A stretch of DNA of 64,000 nucleotides, taken from the NCBI GenBank assembly GCA_002099365.1, contig MSED01000003.1, forward strand, positions 3,534,001 to 3,598,000, written 5' to 3'. Positions within the stretch are counted from its first letter, which is position 1. The number at the start of each line of letters is the position of its first letter. This document shows, one piece after another, positions 53,501-63,891 of the stretch. Source of the DNA: Phialophora verrucosa. Its lineage: Eukaryota > Ascomycota > Eurotiomycetes > Chaetothyriales > Herpotrichiellaceae. The position numbers were made by a program, and so were the translations under genes. The notes below the pieces were generated by a model, which saw only the letters and a list, made by a program, of their open reading frames with translations, did no database searches and had not been told where the DNA came from.

Positions 53501-55005
53501 TTACAATTTGGCAGGACTGGTCAGAAATCTCTTAGCGCCTGCAAGCAGCTCTGTTGCCTCACTGACGATCTCTGCCACGATCTCTCCAGCGGGCTGATTC
53601 GATTTGTTAACCATGGCAGACACAAGTCCCATTGGCGTCAGGGTTGACTGTTCTTCGATCTCGTCCGTCAATTTTCCCTCTCTATGTAGCCGATCGAGTT
53701 CATGCTCCATAACCACAATTCCTTGCGACTGCAGCCGTCTCATCTCTTCTCCGCGATTGGCTTCGAAATCTGCCACCAGAGGTGTTTTGAGAGCACGAAG
53801 AGGGCGGCCCGTCCAGATGGTAGACCTGATCGTTGAGTTGAAGTCGGCGTTGATGATTCTGGAAACAATGCGGTTGAGCATGATTGCACTCTTGGTGCTC
53901 GAAGATGACCCGGGCCAATACTTACGAATCCTTGAAGAATCGAGGTGCCCCGGATTCCTTCGAAGCAACAAACCGCGTGCCGACCCAGATTGCTCCAGCG
54001 CCGAGCATAAGGGCACCGGCCAGACTTCGTCCGTCGAACATTCCCCCGGCCGCAACCAATTGAACCGGCTGGCTGGTCAAGGACGATGTGTACCTTCTAC
54101 AGATGTCCGCGCAAGCAGGAACGAGTATGCTGGATACCCTATTGTTGACAATTAATCTTGTGGCAGTTCGTGCTATATCCGTACCTTGTTGGTATTTCAC
54201 CCGTGTGCCCGCCCGCCTCACCCCCTTGAGCGCAGACGAGATCTGCGCCATTCTCGCAAGCTCGAACCACATGCTGTGCCAATTCCTTAGAGCGACATGG
54301 CTGAGAAAGCTCTAGGAGACTTACCTTGGGATGGCCGACCATGTTCTGCAGGTTATCCGGGGTTAACACAAAGACGGCAAAGAGTCAAGGATATCCTCAC
54401 CATATATAATATGCCAGCGGCATGTAATTTATCAACTACATCTCGCGGAGGCATGCCTACAGCGGAGACAAACAACTTGGCACCGCTCTCGATGATGACA
54501 TCAACGAGGTCGTGCAGCTGGCCTTTGGTATGATCTTTCTGAGTTGGACCGACTGAGTGAGTACAAAAGCTCAACGTGCACCGCTATATCAACCTGCGTG
54601 GGCAGAAACATACATTGGTTTTTCGAGCGTTCCCACCGATTTTGGGGAGCAGAAGATCCACACCAAACGGTAGCGATGGATCTCGTAGCTTGGCCTGGAC
54701 ACCACGGTGAGCTTTTGCACTAATGATAAGCAAGACAACGGGGATGCCGCATGCCTACTTTGAGATCATTCAGCATCTCCCTCAGACCTTCTGGTGTATA
54801 GCGGATTCCCCCAATGACTCCGACTCCTCCTACAAGGTTGTGTTATTTCGCAACGGACACAGTTGAACCCAGGAAGGTAGAGGAGGGCCGTACCCGCATT
54901 CGATACTGCAGCAACCAGATCTGCCTTGGAGGTATTTCCCATTCCAGCCAACAGGACAGGATGTGCGCATCCCAGCAAGCAGGTAACTGGTGTTATGAGG
55001 GACAT
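53501..55005 (-). CDS. FMN-dependent nitronate monooxygenase-like oxidoreductase, C-terminal AKL
   Basis: 2-nitropropane dioxygenase/nitronate monooxygenase family, TIM barrel with FMN; the FabK enoyl reductases are structural cousins. Eight exons: 55005-54894, 54829-54759, 54694-54614, 54538-54401, 54345-54325, 54285-54185, 54138-53926 and 53858-53501, giving 364 aa. Visible: CAHPVLLAGMGNTSKADLVA, GVGVIGGIRYTPEGLREML, PFGVDLLLPKIGGNARKTN, LFVSAVGMPPRDVVDKLHAA, the 21-nt exon 5 coding NMVGHPK, LVCAQGGEAGGHTGEIPT (His of the proposed catalytic base), LVAAGGMFDGRSLAGALMLG, GAIWVGTRFVASKESGAP and STIWTGRPLRALKTP. It ends FLTSPAKL, a PTS1-type tripeptide. The true substrate (nitronate, or an unsaturated CoA ester) cannot be decided here. 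Confidence 0.9.
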
Positions 55006-55741
55006 CGTGGAAAGGGTTCGTGGGTTTTGGCCTGATAGCCCTCTGATTCGGAACCAAGATAACTGGTTGTAGCAAGCAAAGAACTTGTGTTTAGTACAAA
55101 TTCGGGCCACAATCAGCAAAACCTATATTGGTTTGTTTATCTCTGGTGCCGCCTACGTTATGGTCTCGCATCCACGTAAGTTTGGCCGTGGCTCCTTGCG
55201 TTTCAACCAGGAATCCAATAGACGAGGCCAACAGAGTACTCATCGTGCTTTCCAAAGTCGAATACTGTATTTCGGTAAATTCGAAGAGCCGCGGGAAAGC
55301 GACGTACTCTGTGCACCTTATTTGAGAATCAAAACACCCGACGGGTCGGCAGGGCTGACTGAAGCCGAAACCTACAACAACTGACTACCGTTGACAACCA
55401 TAGTCACTCAGGTTGCTTTCTGGAGATACTGTATCCTTCATCCAACGGGCTGTTGCTGCGGGTTCTCTCAGGCGCTGTCGTCGGGTTCCTCTCACGCTTT
55501 CTACTCTACTAATTTGCTCTCGGCATAACTGATGGACTTGGTCACCCGTCTTTCACCGTGTTCGGGCGAGGGGCTCCAGCTTTCCCCGGATTCGACTCCC
55601 CTGGCAACTTGCCCCGGAAGTTTTCAAATACTCGATCATCGCAGGCATTTGCCCATTTGAAAATTACATCTTGGAAAGAATCCTGCTCAGGCATCTTTCA
55701 ACCTTCCTGGCTCTGCATTTCCACAGCTTGCACAGTCCAAT
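55006..55741. promoter_or_regulatory. Divergent promoter: nitronate-monooxygenase-like gene / cluster MFS transporter
   Basis: About 735 bp between divergent starts. No clear repeated motif seen. The half next to the transporter is CT-rich. Confidence 0.4.
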
Positions 55742-57465
55742 ATGGCGAAGACTTTCGTTGGCCTTCGTGGCCGTGCCTTGAATATGCTCATCATCTGGGT
55801 TATCATCTGTCCTGCTTATATCCTCTTTGGATACAACAATGGCGTTGCTGGCGGCGTGTTGGACCTGCCCGCTTGGATCAAATACTTTCCCCAGATCGAC
55901 ACCTTGACCACCGAAGGGCACCAACGGACGCACAATTCAACACTGCGTGGTACGTATATCCACTCAGCCTCAATCTCTGTGTGTCAAGCTAAGCCGCTTT
56001 CTATAGGAGCCGTGGTATCGCTCTACACGCTTGGGTGCTTTTTTGGCGCCATCTCGTGTGCGTTCTTTGGCGATCGCCTAGGTCGCACCCGGACTATTGC
56101 TCTTGGAGCCGGCATCACTATGATCGGGGCCATCCTTCAGTGCTCGTCCTTCTCGTTTGGCCAACTCATCGTGGGTCGGCTTGTGGCCGGCTACGGTTTC
56201 GGGGCGATTTCCGCGACGACACCAAATTGGCAGAACGAGTGCGCAGGTGCACACCACCGCGGCGCCCTCACCATGTTGATCGGAGTCTTTGTCGGTATCG
56301 GCTTGTCCAGCTCCGCTTGGATCAACTTTGGAATGTCACACGTCCAAGGCGATGCCAGTTGGCGATTTCCTCTGGCACTTCCACTCCTTTTCGCGCTGCC
56401 GGTGGGCTCCTTTATCATGTTCCTGCCAGAGTCACCTCGTTGGCTTTTGAAGCATGGCAGGGTCGAGGAGGCGCGTGAAGTGCTCGCCGCGCTCCGAGGG
56501 ACGGAGAAGGACTCCGACCAAGTCAACTTTGTCGTTCAAGAGATTGAGGCTTCTCTGGCTATAGCGGGCCAAGCGAGGTTCAAAGACCTGCTGTCCAACG
56601 GACGACAGAGGCTCTTCCACCGGACATGCATTGCCGCCATCTGCCAGATGTTTCAGATGATCGTGGGCGTCAACGCCATCGCATTCTATGTGGCTCCGAT
56701 TTTCCTGGAGGACCTCAAGCTGGAGCCGTCAACAGCGCGCATACTTAGTGCAGTGTTTTTCATGCTCGTTGCCATCGCCGCTCCGATTGGCGTGCTGACA
56801 GTCGACCGCGTCGGCCGTCGAAAACTAATGATGTCAACGTCGGCGGTTATGGGAATATGCATGGCTGTTGTGGCAGGAGCCCTTTCGAGGCAGACCAAGC
56901 ATGCTGTCGCAATCGTCTCAGTCAGCTTCATGTATCTCTTCAACTTCACTTTCGCCATCGGTTGGATGGGGCTGCCCTTCCTGTACTGTGCGGAAATTGC
57001 CCCTTTAAGCCACAGGGTCCCGATCACTGCCATCTCCACAGGCTCTACTTGGCTGTGGGCCTTTGCCATTGCCTTCATTACACCTGTTGCTACCAACAAT
57101 ATCAAAAACCGGTACTACATTGTCTTTGCCGTGATCAACCTTTTGGTGGTCGTCCCTGGTAAGCCACCTTGATTCACCAGGCCGTCAGTTGCAGTACCAT
57201 CCTCTGACAGATAAACCCTACAGGCGTATACTTCTTCTTCCCAGAGACCAAAGGGCGTTCTCTTGAGGAAGTTGACGAGATTTTCATCACCGGTGGAAAC
57301 ATCTTCGATACTGTTCGCGTCGCCCGTCAGTCGCATACCGCCCAACCACCCACCATGGGTGAATTTGGCACAGTTTCATCCGACGAAAAAGGTAAGCCTT
57401 TCGACAAGTCTAAAAGTCAGGCGGTTAGGGAGACCAGTCAGCATGTTGAGACGACTGATGAGTGA
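55742..57465 (+). CDS. MFS sugar-porter-family transporter of the cluster
   Basis: 12-TM proton-coupled transporter. Three exons: 55742-55949, 56007-57158 and 57224-57465, giving 533 aa. Visible: FGYNNGVAGGVLDLPAWIKY (TM1 and loop), GCFFGAISCAFFGDRLGRTR (motif A), IVGRLVAGYGFGAISATTPN (sugar-porter signature), FLPESPRWLLKHGRVEEARE (PESPR), FQMIVGVNAIAFYVAPIFLE, VDRVGRRKLMMSTS, YCAEIAPLSHRVPITAISTG and FFPETKGRSLEEVDEIF. The tail is hydrophilic (KSKSQAVRETSQHVETTDE). Position among five peroxisomal enzymes suggests it imports the cluster's substrate, possibly an acid or a glycoside rather than a sugar. No peroxisomal membrane signal is evident. Confidence 0.92.
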
Positions 57466-58189
57466 GGCGGGACGGATGGTTCTGATGGTGGAGGGAGCAC
57501 GTCGGAAGCCCGAGAAATCCTCAGCGCACTCTTCTTGTTCGTTGATGAGAGTGGTGAGGCTGTGGTGCCCCTAGACTAGTCTGTCTGATTATCATTTCCG
57601 CACGTACGCAGTACTCGTAAGAGTGATCACCTACCGTTTTACTCTTTCAATGAAGGCCTATTCCAAACCTGCCAGATTTCCCTTGTCAAAGTGAGTATAC
57701 CCAAGGACGCTTTCATCACATCAAATACGATGAACGTTCCTAGCTGGTCTCCACGGGTATTCCACCATTCGATGTCCCATATTCTGACACGGTCCGCTCT
57801 GGCCTCCGACCTGGATTCTCTCCGCCACCACGCAGGTGCTGAGCGAATGCCGAATCAAAAGTTGCCGCACTTCGGCATATCTGAAGTTCCAGCCGAGCCA
57901 TGAGCTCGGTTCCCGGTGGACGTGTTGAGGAGTTTGCTCCCGGCTCGGGAGTCGCGTTCTTCCAAGGAAGTAAATCTGTTCACTTTGATGATCATGTGAG
58001 AGAATTCGAAGATGGTGTGGTTCATCATCTTGCTCCAATTGGGGACACTGCGGTGCTGACAGCATGTAGCTTGTGTGACCTTGGATGCCTCGACTCTTGA
58101 GAACGAGTTTCGTCGTCCCAGATCGGAATCGAAAGACAAAATCAGATTCGCAGGAGGTTCGAGACTCTGGACTCTCCCGCTGTGTCAAT
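57466..58189. other. Region between cluster transporter and acyl-CoA ligase
   Basis: About 720 bp. Several short overlapping ORFs on both strands (57721-58200, 57855-58139) have no recognisable family features. It is probably the ligase promoter. A decayed small gene cannot be excluded. Confidence 0.4.
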
Positions 58190-60053
58190 ATGCGCTCCAC
58201 TGACCGTACAGATTTGGTCCCGTCGCATACAGGCAGAACAGTCTTGCCTAACCATCCACTTTACGGACAACTCCTTCGACTGGCGCATTGCGCACCTAAT
58301 AAGACAATCATAAACGACGTCAAACTTGGAGGAGAGAAATCACGTATTCAACTTCTGACCGACGTCCTTGGACTTCAGGAAAAGCTTCGGCTGACTCTGT
58401 CCGCCACGGCCATCAGATCTCTGGAAAGAGGAGAACCTGTGTTCATTGCCATTCTCGCACCTGGGGGGTACGAATATGCTGTTGCTGTCCTGGGAGTCCT
58501 TGCTCTGGGTGCGGCATTTGTTCCTGCCAGTACGTGGTAACCTGAGGTTTCCAACGAAGTGTCCCGCCGCAACTAACGCTCTTTTGGCGAAAGACACCGA
58601 TGCTCCAGCCGCGGAGCTGGCATACCTCGTCGAAAAGTCCAGATGTACCGCTGTTTTGACTGGCACCAGCACCGATCAGCTTGGAGGTTCGTTAGAGCGG
58701 ATGGTCCGAGAGAAGGACAGGCAGTCAGAGTTTCAAAGCATTGCTATCGCACCGTGCCTGAAAGATTGGTGTTACCAACCTCAAGAGATATACATCTCCT
58801 CGGACAAGTATCAAAACGACAGTTCTCCAGCTGTTGTGATCTTCACGTCGGGTACCACTGGGCGACCAAAGGGCGTGGTACACCGACGTGGCCTCATTCA
58901 TGAAGTCGCGCGATCCGTGGCAGACCATTACCAGATCACCGAAGAGGATCTCGTTCTTCACATGCTTCCCGTCCATCATGGCGCTGGTGCATACTTTTCT
59001 TTCTTCCCCTGGCTCATACGTGGCGCCTGTATCGAATTTCACCCCGGCAGCTTCAGCGCTGAATGGACCTGGAACAGGTGGAAGAGAGGCGGAGTGACGT
59101 TCTTCAGCGGCGTCCCGACCATGTACGTCAAATTGATGCGGCATTTTGTCCAACACATTTCCAGATCAGCCTCCCTCAGGGGAGGGTACATGACGGCCGC
59201 AAAGCAGATCCGTGGCATGCTTTGCGGGACAACGAATCTGCCTCATCCAGTGCAGCAGTTTTGGGAGACCTTGAGGGATGGAAGGCGAATACTGGACCGA
59301 TATGGGAGTACCGAAACCGGCCTCATTTTCAAAACGCCCCTCGACGGAAGTGACATGCCCGAAGGATCTGTAGGCATCCTCGACCCGGGTGTCGAAATCA
59401 AGGTCATCGGCAGCGAAGATGGAGGAGAGTTACTCGTCAGAAGTCCGTACATGTTTATGGGGTGGGTCCGGTCCAGTGTTTCCAGCCAAATTTCTTCTGA
59501 CGCTTTGCACAGATATCTTCATGACGAGGACGCCACTAGGTCTGCCCACGACTCAGACGGCTTCTTCAAAACAGGCGATATCGTCCGCCGAGAAGGTGAT
59601 CATTACTTCATTGTCGGGCGCGCGTCGATCGACATACTGAAGTCGGGAGGATTCAAGATCTCAGCGTTGGATATCGAACGAGAATGCCTCGCTTTGCCCT
59701 ATGTCAATGAGGCTATTGTGGTTGGTGTGGACGACTCCGAATGGGGCCAACGCGTCGCTGCGATTTTGAGTCTGCGAGATGACCAAACGTTATACAACTC
59801 CCAGGGCTTGAATGGAGGAAAGAAGTTGACACTGGAGCAGTTGAGGCGAGACCTTGGCCACACCTTGGCCAAGTACAAGCTCCCCACACTCCTACGTATC
59901 ATATCTGGGAGTTTGCCCAAGAGCGCCACCGGCAAGGTCAATAAGAAAGCACTGACTCAGGCCTTCTTCCCATCCGGCTACGCCAGTATACCTGAGGTTC
60001 AGATGTGGATATCAACACCCAAGAGCGATCTGGCGAGCATGGCGAAACTCTAG
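58190..60053 (+). CDS. AMP-dependent acyl-CoA ligase (ANL superfamily, ACSF3-like), C-terminal AKL
   Basis: Activates a carboxylic acid to its CoA thioester via an acyl-adenylate. Three exons: 58190-58529, 58594-59461 and 59513-60053, giving 582 aa. The start MRSTDRTDLVPSHTGRTVLP is preferred over an in-frame ATG at 58085. Motifs: VAVLGVLALGAAFVPAN (A1), VVIFTSGTTGRPKGVVHRRG (P-loop-like A3), HMLPVHHGAGAYFSFFPW, FFSGVPTMYVKLM, ILDRYGSTETGLI (A5), GELLVRSPYMFMGY, DGFFKTGDIVRREGDHYFIV (A7), GRASIDILKSGGFKISALDI (A8) and LPKSATGKVNKKAL with the catalytic Lys (A10). It ends LASMAKL, a PTS1-type signal. Removing the 51-nt second intron (GTGGGT...GCACAG, ctgac branch) gives YMFMGYLHDEDATRSA. The intron is stop-free and a multiple of three. 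It is the likely first enzyme of the cluster's pathway. Confidence 0.93.
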
Positions 60054-60805
60054 TGTATCTCAGACGGTAATCACGGAAGCTGGTACTTGGGCATCAATCC
60101 CGAATAGAGAATACAGACCAAAATCGATGCTTTTGTGACAACGAGATCACCACGACTCGCCTTGGTCACATCGTGGACTCCATAGATTCTGGGTTAATAC
60201 AGGACTCGAAACATAAGAGAAGGTATTGATGACTCTCATGCGAGAAGCCGGAGAGTCGTAAGTAGCCCTTTGGCAGGCTTAGTAAGCCCGTTGGCAGCTA
60301 TTCCCGACAGGGAGATATACATAGTATGAGTAAGTAACTGTCTAGACTATTAGGCCCTTCGCAAAGGATGACATCCTGCTTGCTCGGCAGTGAGCCTTAC
60401 AGTTCGACAAACTGACAATATTCTTAACCTAGAACTTCCCTTATTCGGCAGAAGGTTGGCTAGGCTTCGAGGAACTGCAGTGCCCAAGGCAAGCAACTTC
60501 AAGTTGTCGTGACCGTCAGCTGAGAGGTTCTGGGTGAGCCGATGCGATGCGATACGAGATGCTGTGATCAGATCAGCATCGTGTTATGCGGGTGATGAGA
60601 GGGTCACTCGTATAAGCACCTCGTGATGTTGTCCCCATGGGATTCTCACAGATTCACATAAATTCCTAGCTTGGGCACATACGTAAGAGTGGTTTACTTT
60701 CAACGCAGCGGCAGCACGACCCCCAACGACCAGTCCGCAGGCTGATTGATTTGTCTCTGTTTCGATTTCGATTTCGACTTCTGACTGTTCGAACGTTCGC
60801 TCGCA
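60054..60805. promoter_or_regulatory. Intergenic region upstream of the secreted-protein gene
   Basis: No gene. A short hexameric TTTCGA repeat (about 60758-60778) precedes the start codon. Confidence 0.45.
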
Positions 60806-61183
60806 ATGAGGGTTCTCACAACCTATCTCGCTGCCGCAGCCGCGCTTGCCTCTCAATCTCTTGCCATTACAATCGCCCTGGGCCACGACGCCATAAACAA
60901 CTACGCGTGGACAAGCGGTTCTCAACCTTGCCCCGGCACCACCATATCTCCCACGACATCTTCATATTGCGGCCACACCTTCACCCTCGGTTCATCCACG
61001 TACCGTCTCTCAAAGTGCGGAGCGACCGATTTCCAACTCCAGGAGAAAGGAGGGGACGATGGATGGGTGTTCAACTCTTACTGTTACCCGCCTGATAGTG
61101 GGGATCTGAATATCAAGTGTGGTGGAGGCACGGAGCAGTGGGTTGTCGTGGAGCAGTTTAAATGCGGTGTGAGACCTCGGTGA
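60806..61183 (+). CDS. Small secreted six-cysteine protein of unknown function
   Basis: 125 aa without introns. The N-terminus MRVLTTYLAAAAALASQSLA is a clear signal peptide (basic n-region, Ala/Leu core, small residues at the cleavage site near 20). The mature part of about 105 residues has exactly six Cys (in PCPG, YCGH, KCGA, YCYP, KCGG and KCGV contexts), enough for three disulfides, and is Gly/Ser/Thr-rich with the aromatic stretch GWVFNSYCYPP. There are no lysine-rich or catalytic motifs. I do not recognise a family. Small secreted cysteine-rich proteins of fungi can be effectors, surface proteins or of unknown role. Nothing in the sequence decides between these. Confidence 0.75.
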   Translation: MRVLTTYLAAAAALASQSLAITIALGHDAINNYAWTSGSQPCPGTTISPTTSSYCGHTFTLGSSTYRLSKCGATDFQLQEKGGDDGWVFNSYCYPPDSGDLNIKCGGGTEQWVVVEQFKCGVRPR

Positions 61184-62042
61184 TGTCGGGCACAGCTTGA
61201 GTCTTTCCTGATCAAATCCTTAGTAGATGATGCCTTGACAGCTGGACCAGGACACTTCTGAATACTATATATATGCTGCATGAGCACCAGAACCACTACA
61301 GTCCTTGTGAGAAAGCCTAATTCAAGCCAGATCTGAACTTGTTGTTCTGGGTTCGAAATCGTAATGTGAAGGGTCAAGTTGTCGACATGAAAGGCCCGGC
61401 CGCAGATGGTTGATTTGTCAGAGTTGTATAGGCATCTCGAGTAGAACAATTAAACGTGGTTGTATCGTTGGCTTCGGCGCAGTGACATACAGTACCGTAC
61501 CCGGCTGGAGAAGATCGTGAGGTGGAGGATCTTTCGTTTTCCATACAGCGAGTGCCGAGGAATCTTTGACACATCATTCTCTCGAGTCACGCAGGAGTCC
61601 TAGCTTTACCTTCCAGATGCTGACGAAACAGTTATTGGTATATGATCGCTCGGCCACAGTGGTAAACGTAACGCAGGCTCATGGTTCTGGTCGTTGTCTT
61701 CGACTGTTGCACGCCTCGCAGGATAGCCCCACTTGGCCTCCTCGGTCTCCGGCTGCCTGCAGCACATGGTTATGCGTCAAGATGACCAAGGTGCATGGCG
61801 GTCGAGATGTTGTACAAGGCTGAAGCCAGCCTTCTGCAAATCCGATATCGCATCATCATCGCATCTCCCTGTAGCCGGCTAAAGCAGTCATGACGATGAT
61901 GGCGCCATGCCACCGCGATTGCGGGGAAAATTCTGATTATTGGTGGGGCATTTTGCATGAAAGATTTCACCGCTTGTGACCGTCCTTCTTTCTTTGCGCT
62001 GATTCTTATCGAACACTACAACGAAGTACAGTTCCTGCAGAA
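61184..62042. other. Intergenic region upstream of the MetE-like gene
   Basis: About 860 bp without a supported gene. Confidence 0.45.
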
Positions 62043-63266
62043 ATGGCCGACTCGAAGCTGCATCATGCTCCTCCGTTTCGGGCAGAGCACATGGGGTCGC
62101 TGCTTCGACCGCAGAAGCTCCTAGATGTTCGAGCAGCCATTCGAGAAAAGGGCATCTCGGAGGAGGAAGCTGGCCTTCCCGCCGTGGAAAGGGAATCCAT
62201 AGGACAGATTGTGAAAACTCAGCGCGACCTGGGCTTCAAGGCTGTCACTTCTGGAGAATACAACCGTACCCGTTTCTGGGGACTGTTCTGGGATGAGCTG
62301 GCCGGCACCATCAGACTGCAGGATGCTGAGGCAAGTATGTTCCGGCTGTATCATCCAGACGTGGTGTCCTTGATAGAAAAGGATCGAAAGGTGATGCCCG
62401 GGGACTCGGTGATTGCCGGCAGCAAGATACGGCATGAAGGGACGAAGTCCAACCTCCACGAGCTGAAGCTGGTCCAAGAGTTTGTCCCCAAGGAAGAGTG
62501 GGGAAATATCAAGTTGACCATGATCACGCCGTCATGGTTCCACATGAGGTACAAGCAAGGCAGTGCGTACAAGCCCGAGGCGTACGCGAATGACGCCGAG
62601 TATTTCAAGGACGTTGCCGCAGCATATTCGCGAGAGCTGCAGGTCCTGTACGAAGCCGGGCTGCGAAACGTCCAATTCGACGACCCGAACATGGCCTACT
62701 TCTGCTCGAAGCAATTCCGCGACGGCTGGGCCGAGGACAAGGACAACATTGGCACCGTCGACGACCTTCTTGACGCCTACATCAAATTATACAACGACTC
62801 CCTTGCAAATGCGCCCGCGGACCTGCACTCGGGCATCCATCTGTGCCGTGGTAACTTCATTGGCGGTCGTCACTTTGCCGAGGGAGCGTACGACATCATT
62901 GCACAGAAGCTCTTTACAACCCTGAACGTCAACACTTTCTACCTGGAATACGACACCGAGCGGGCGGGCGGCTTCGAACCACTGAAATACTTGCCCAAAA
63001 ATAAGAACGTCGTCATCGGCGCCATCAGCACGAAGCTGAGGCAGTTGGAGGACAAAGAACAAATAAAGCAGCGAATCTACAAGGCGGCTGAATTCATCGC
63101 AGAGGGGTCACAGCAGACACGGGAAGAGGCGTTGAAGAGGATTGAACTCTCTCCGCAGTGCGGGTTCAGCACCCATGAGAGCGGCTACCCGCTGAGTGAC
63201 GAGGACCAAAGCAACAAGTTGAGATTGATCAGGCAAATTGCGGATGAGATCTGGGGTGAGCCATGA
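62043..63266 (+). CDS. UROD/MetE-like protein (cobalamin-independent methionine synthase C-terminal-type barrel)
   Basis: A stand-alone barrel of the UROD/MetE superfamily, 407 aa, intronless. It begins MADSKLHHAPPFRAEHMGSL with the family-typical HxGS near the N-terminus, then FKAVTSGEYNRTRFW. Putative zinc-ligand positions of MetE are visible: HLCRGNF (His-x-Cys), a Glu in YLEYDTERAGGFEPL and the later Cys in LSPQCGFSTHESGYP. Full-length fungal MetE is about 760 aa with two barrels; this protein has only one, like the many paralogues annotated '5-methyltetrahydropteroyltriglutamate-homocysteine methyltransferase' in fungal accessory regions. Such paralogues may act on other thiols or methyl donors. 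The exact reaction is unknown. Confidence 0.88.
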   Translation: MADSKLHHAPPFRAEHMGSLLRPQKLLDVRAAIREKGISEEEAGLPAVERESIGQIVKTQRDLGFKAVTSGEYNRTRFWGLFWDELAGTIRLQDAEASMFRLYHPDVVSLIEKDRKVMPGDSVIAGSKIRHEGTKSNLHELKLVQEFVPKEEWGNIKLTMITPSWFHMRYKQGSAYKPEAYANDAEYFKDVAAAYSRELQVLYEAGLRNVQFDDPNMAYFCSKQFRDGWAEDKDNIGTVDDLLDAYIKLYNDSLANAPADLHSGIHLCRGNFIGGRHFAEGAYDIIAQKLFTTLNVNTFYLEYDTERAGGFEPLKYLPKNKNVVIGAISTKLRQLEDKEQIKQRIYKAAEFIAEGSQQTREEALKRIELSPQCGFSTHESGYPLSDEDQSNKLRLIRQIADEIWGEP

Positions 63267-63891
63267 TCTGAACACACACATGTATAGTGGGGAGCTGCTG
63301 TTCCTGAGGAGGTTAGGTCGGGGTGTATAAGATGGCTGTTGGGAGCATTTTGTTGTCACCAGAGGATTTCAACAATCTGGGTAGACAAAAGGTCCCGCGG
63401 GTTCAGCGTGGAAATATGGGAAAAGTACTGAGACAAAAGGGACTAAGATATGAGGCTAACGTGGGTGCTCAACGCCCCAGACTTCGAGGCCCGTTAATGT
63501 GGAATGAATGAATGCATCGCATCGTATCCACCCGGTCTGGTGATTCTTGGACGAGCCGCGTCCACCCAGTGACTGCTCTATGGAGCATTCGACTGATTTG
63601 TAGTGTATGGACACCGTCCAGTGCTAGCGAGGTCACTCGCTCGCGAATGTAAGGCACCTGTCCATGCCACGAGGCTTCAGATGTCAGACGGAGAAAGCTA
63701 CAACCGTTGTGTCGGTTGGTCATTGCACCGAGAGGCGCGGGTATTTTCCGTCTTGTGGGCGCCACGGGCGGCTTGGCAGTGGAGCTTGGGGAGCTTGGGG
63801 AGCTTGGGGGAGCTTTTTCTTGGGTGCTTGGTCCCCGAGCTCCAAGCCCCCATTTTTCGGGCGTGGTCAGGTCCTTCCCAATTCCTCCCCC
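63267..63891. other. 3' region of the MetE-like gene and following spacer
   Basis: No supported gene. A short tandem of GAGCTTGGG(G) occurs at about 63782-63812 and C-rich runs follow. Confidence 0.45.

Noticed and set aside
57721..58200. 159-codon - strand ORF between the cluster transporter and the ligase
   Set aside because: Arg/Ser-rich composition, overlaps the ligase 5' end, no family resemblance.
61340..61365. GGTTCGAAATC-like sequence resembling a tRNA B box
   Set aside because: No matching acceptor, D-arm or anticodon stems could be folded around it by eye.
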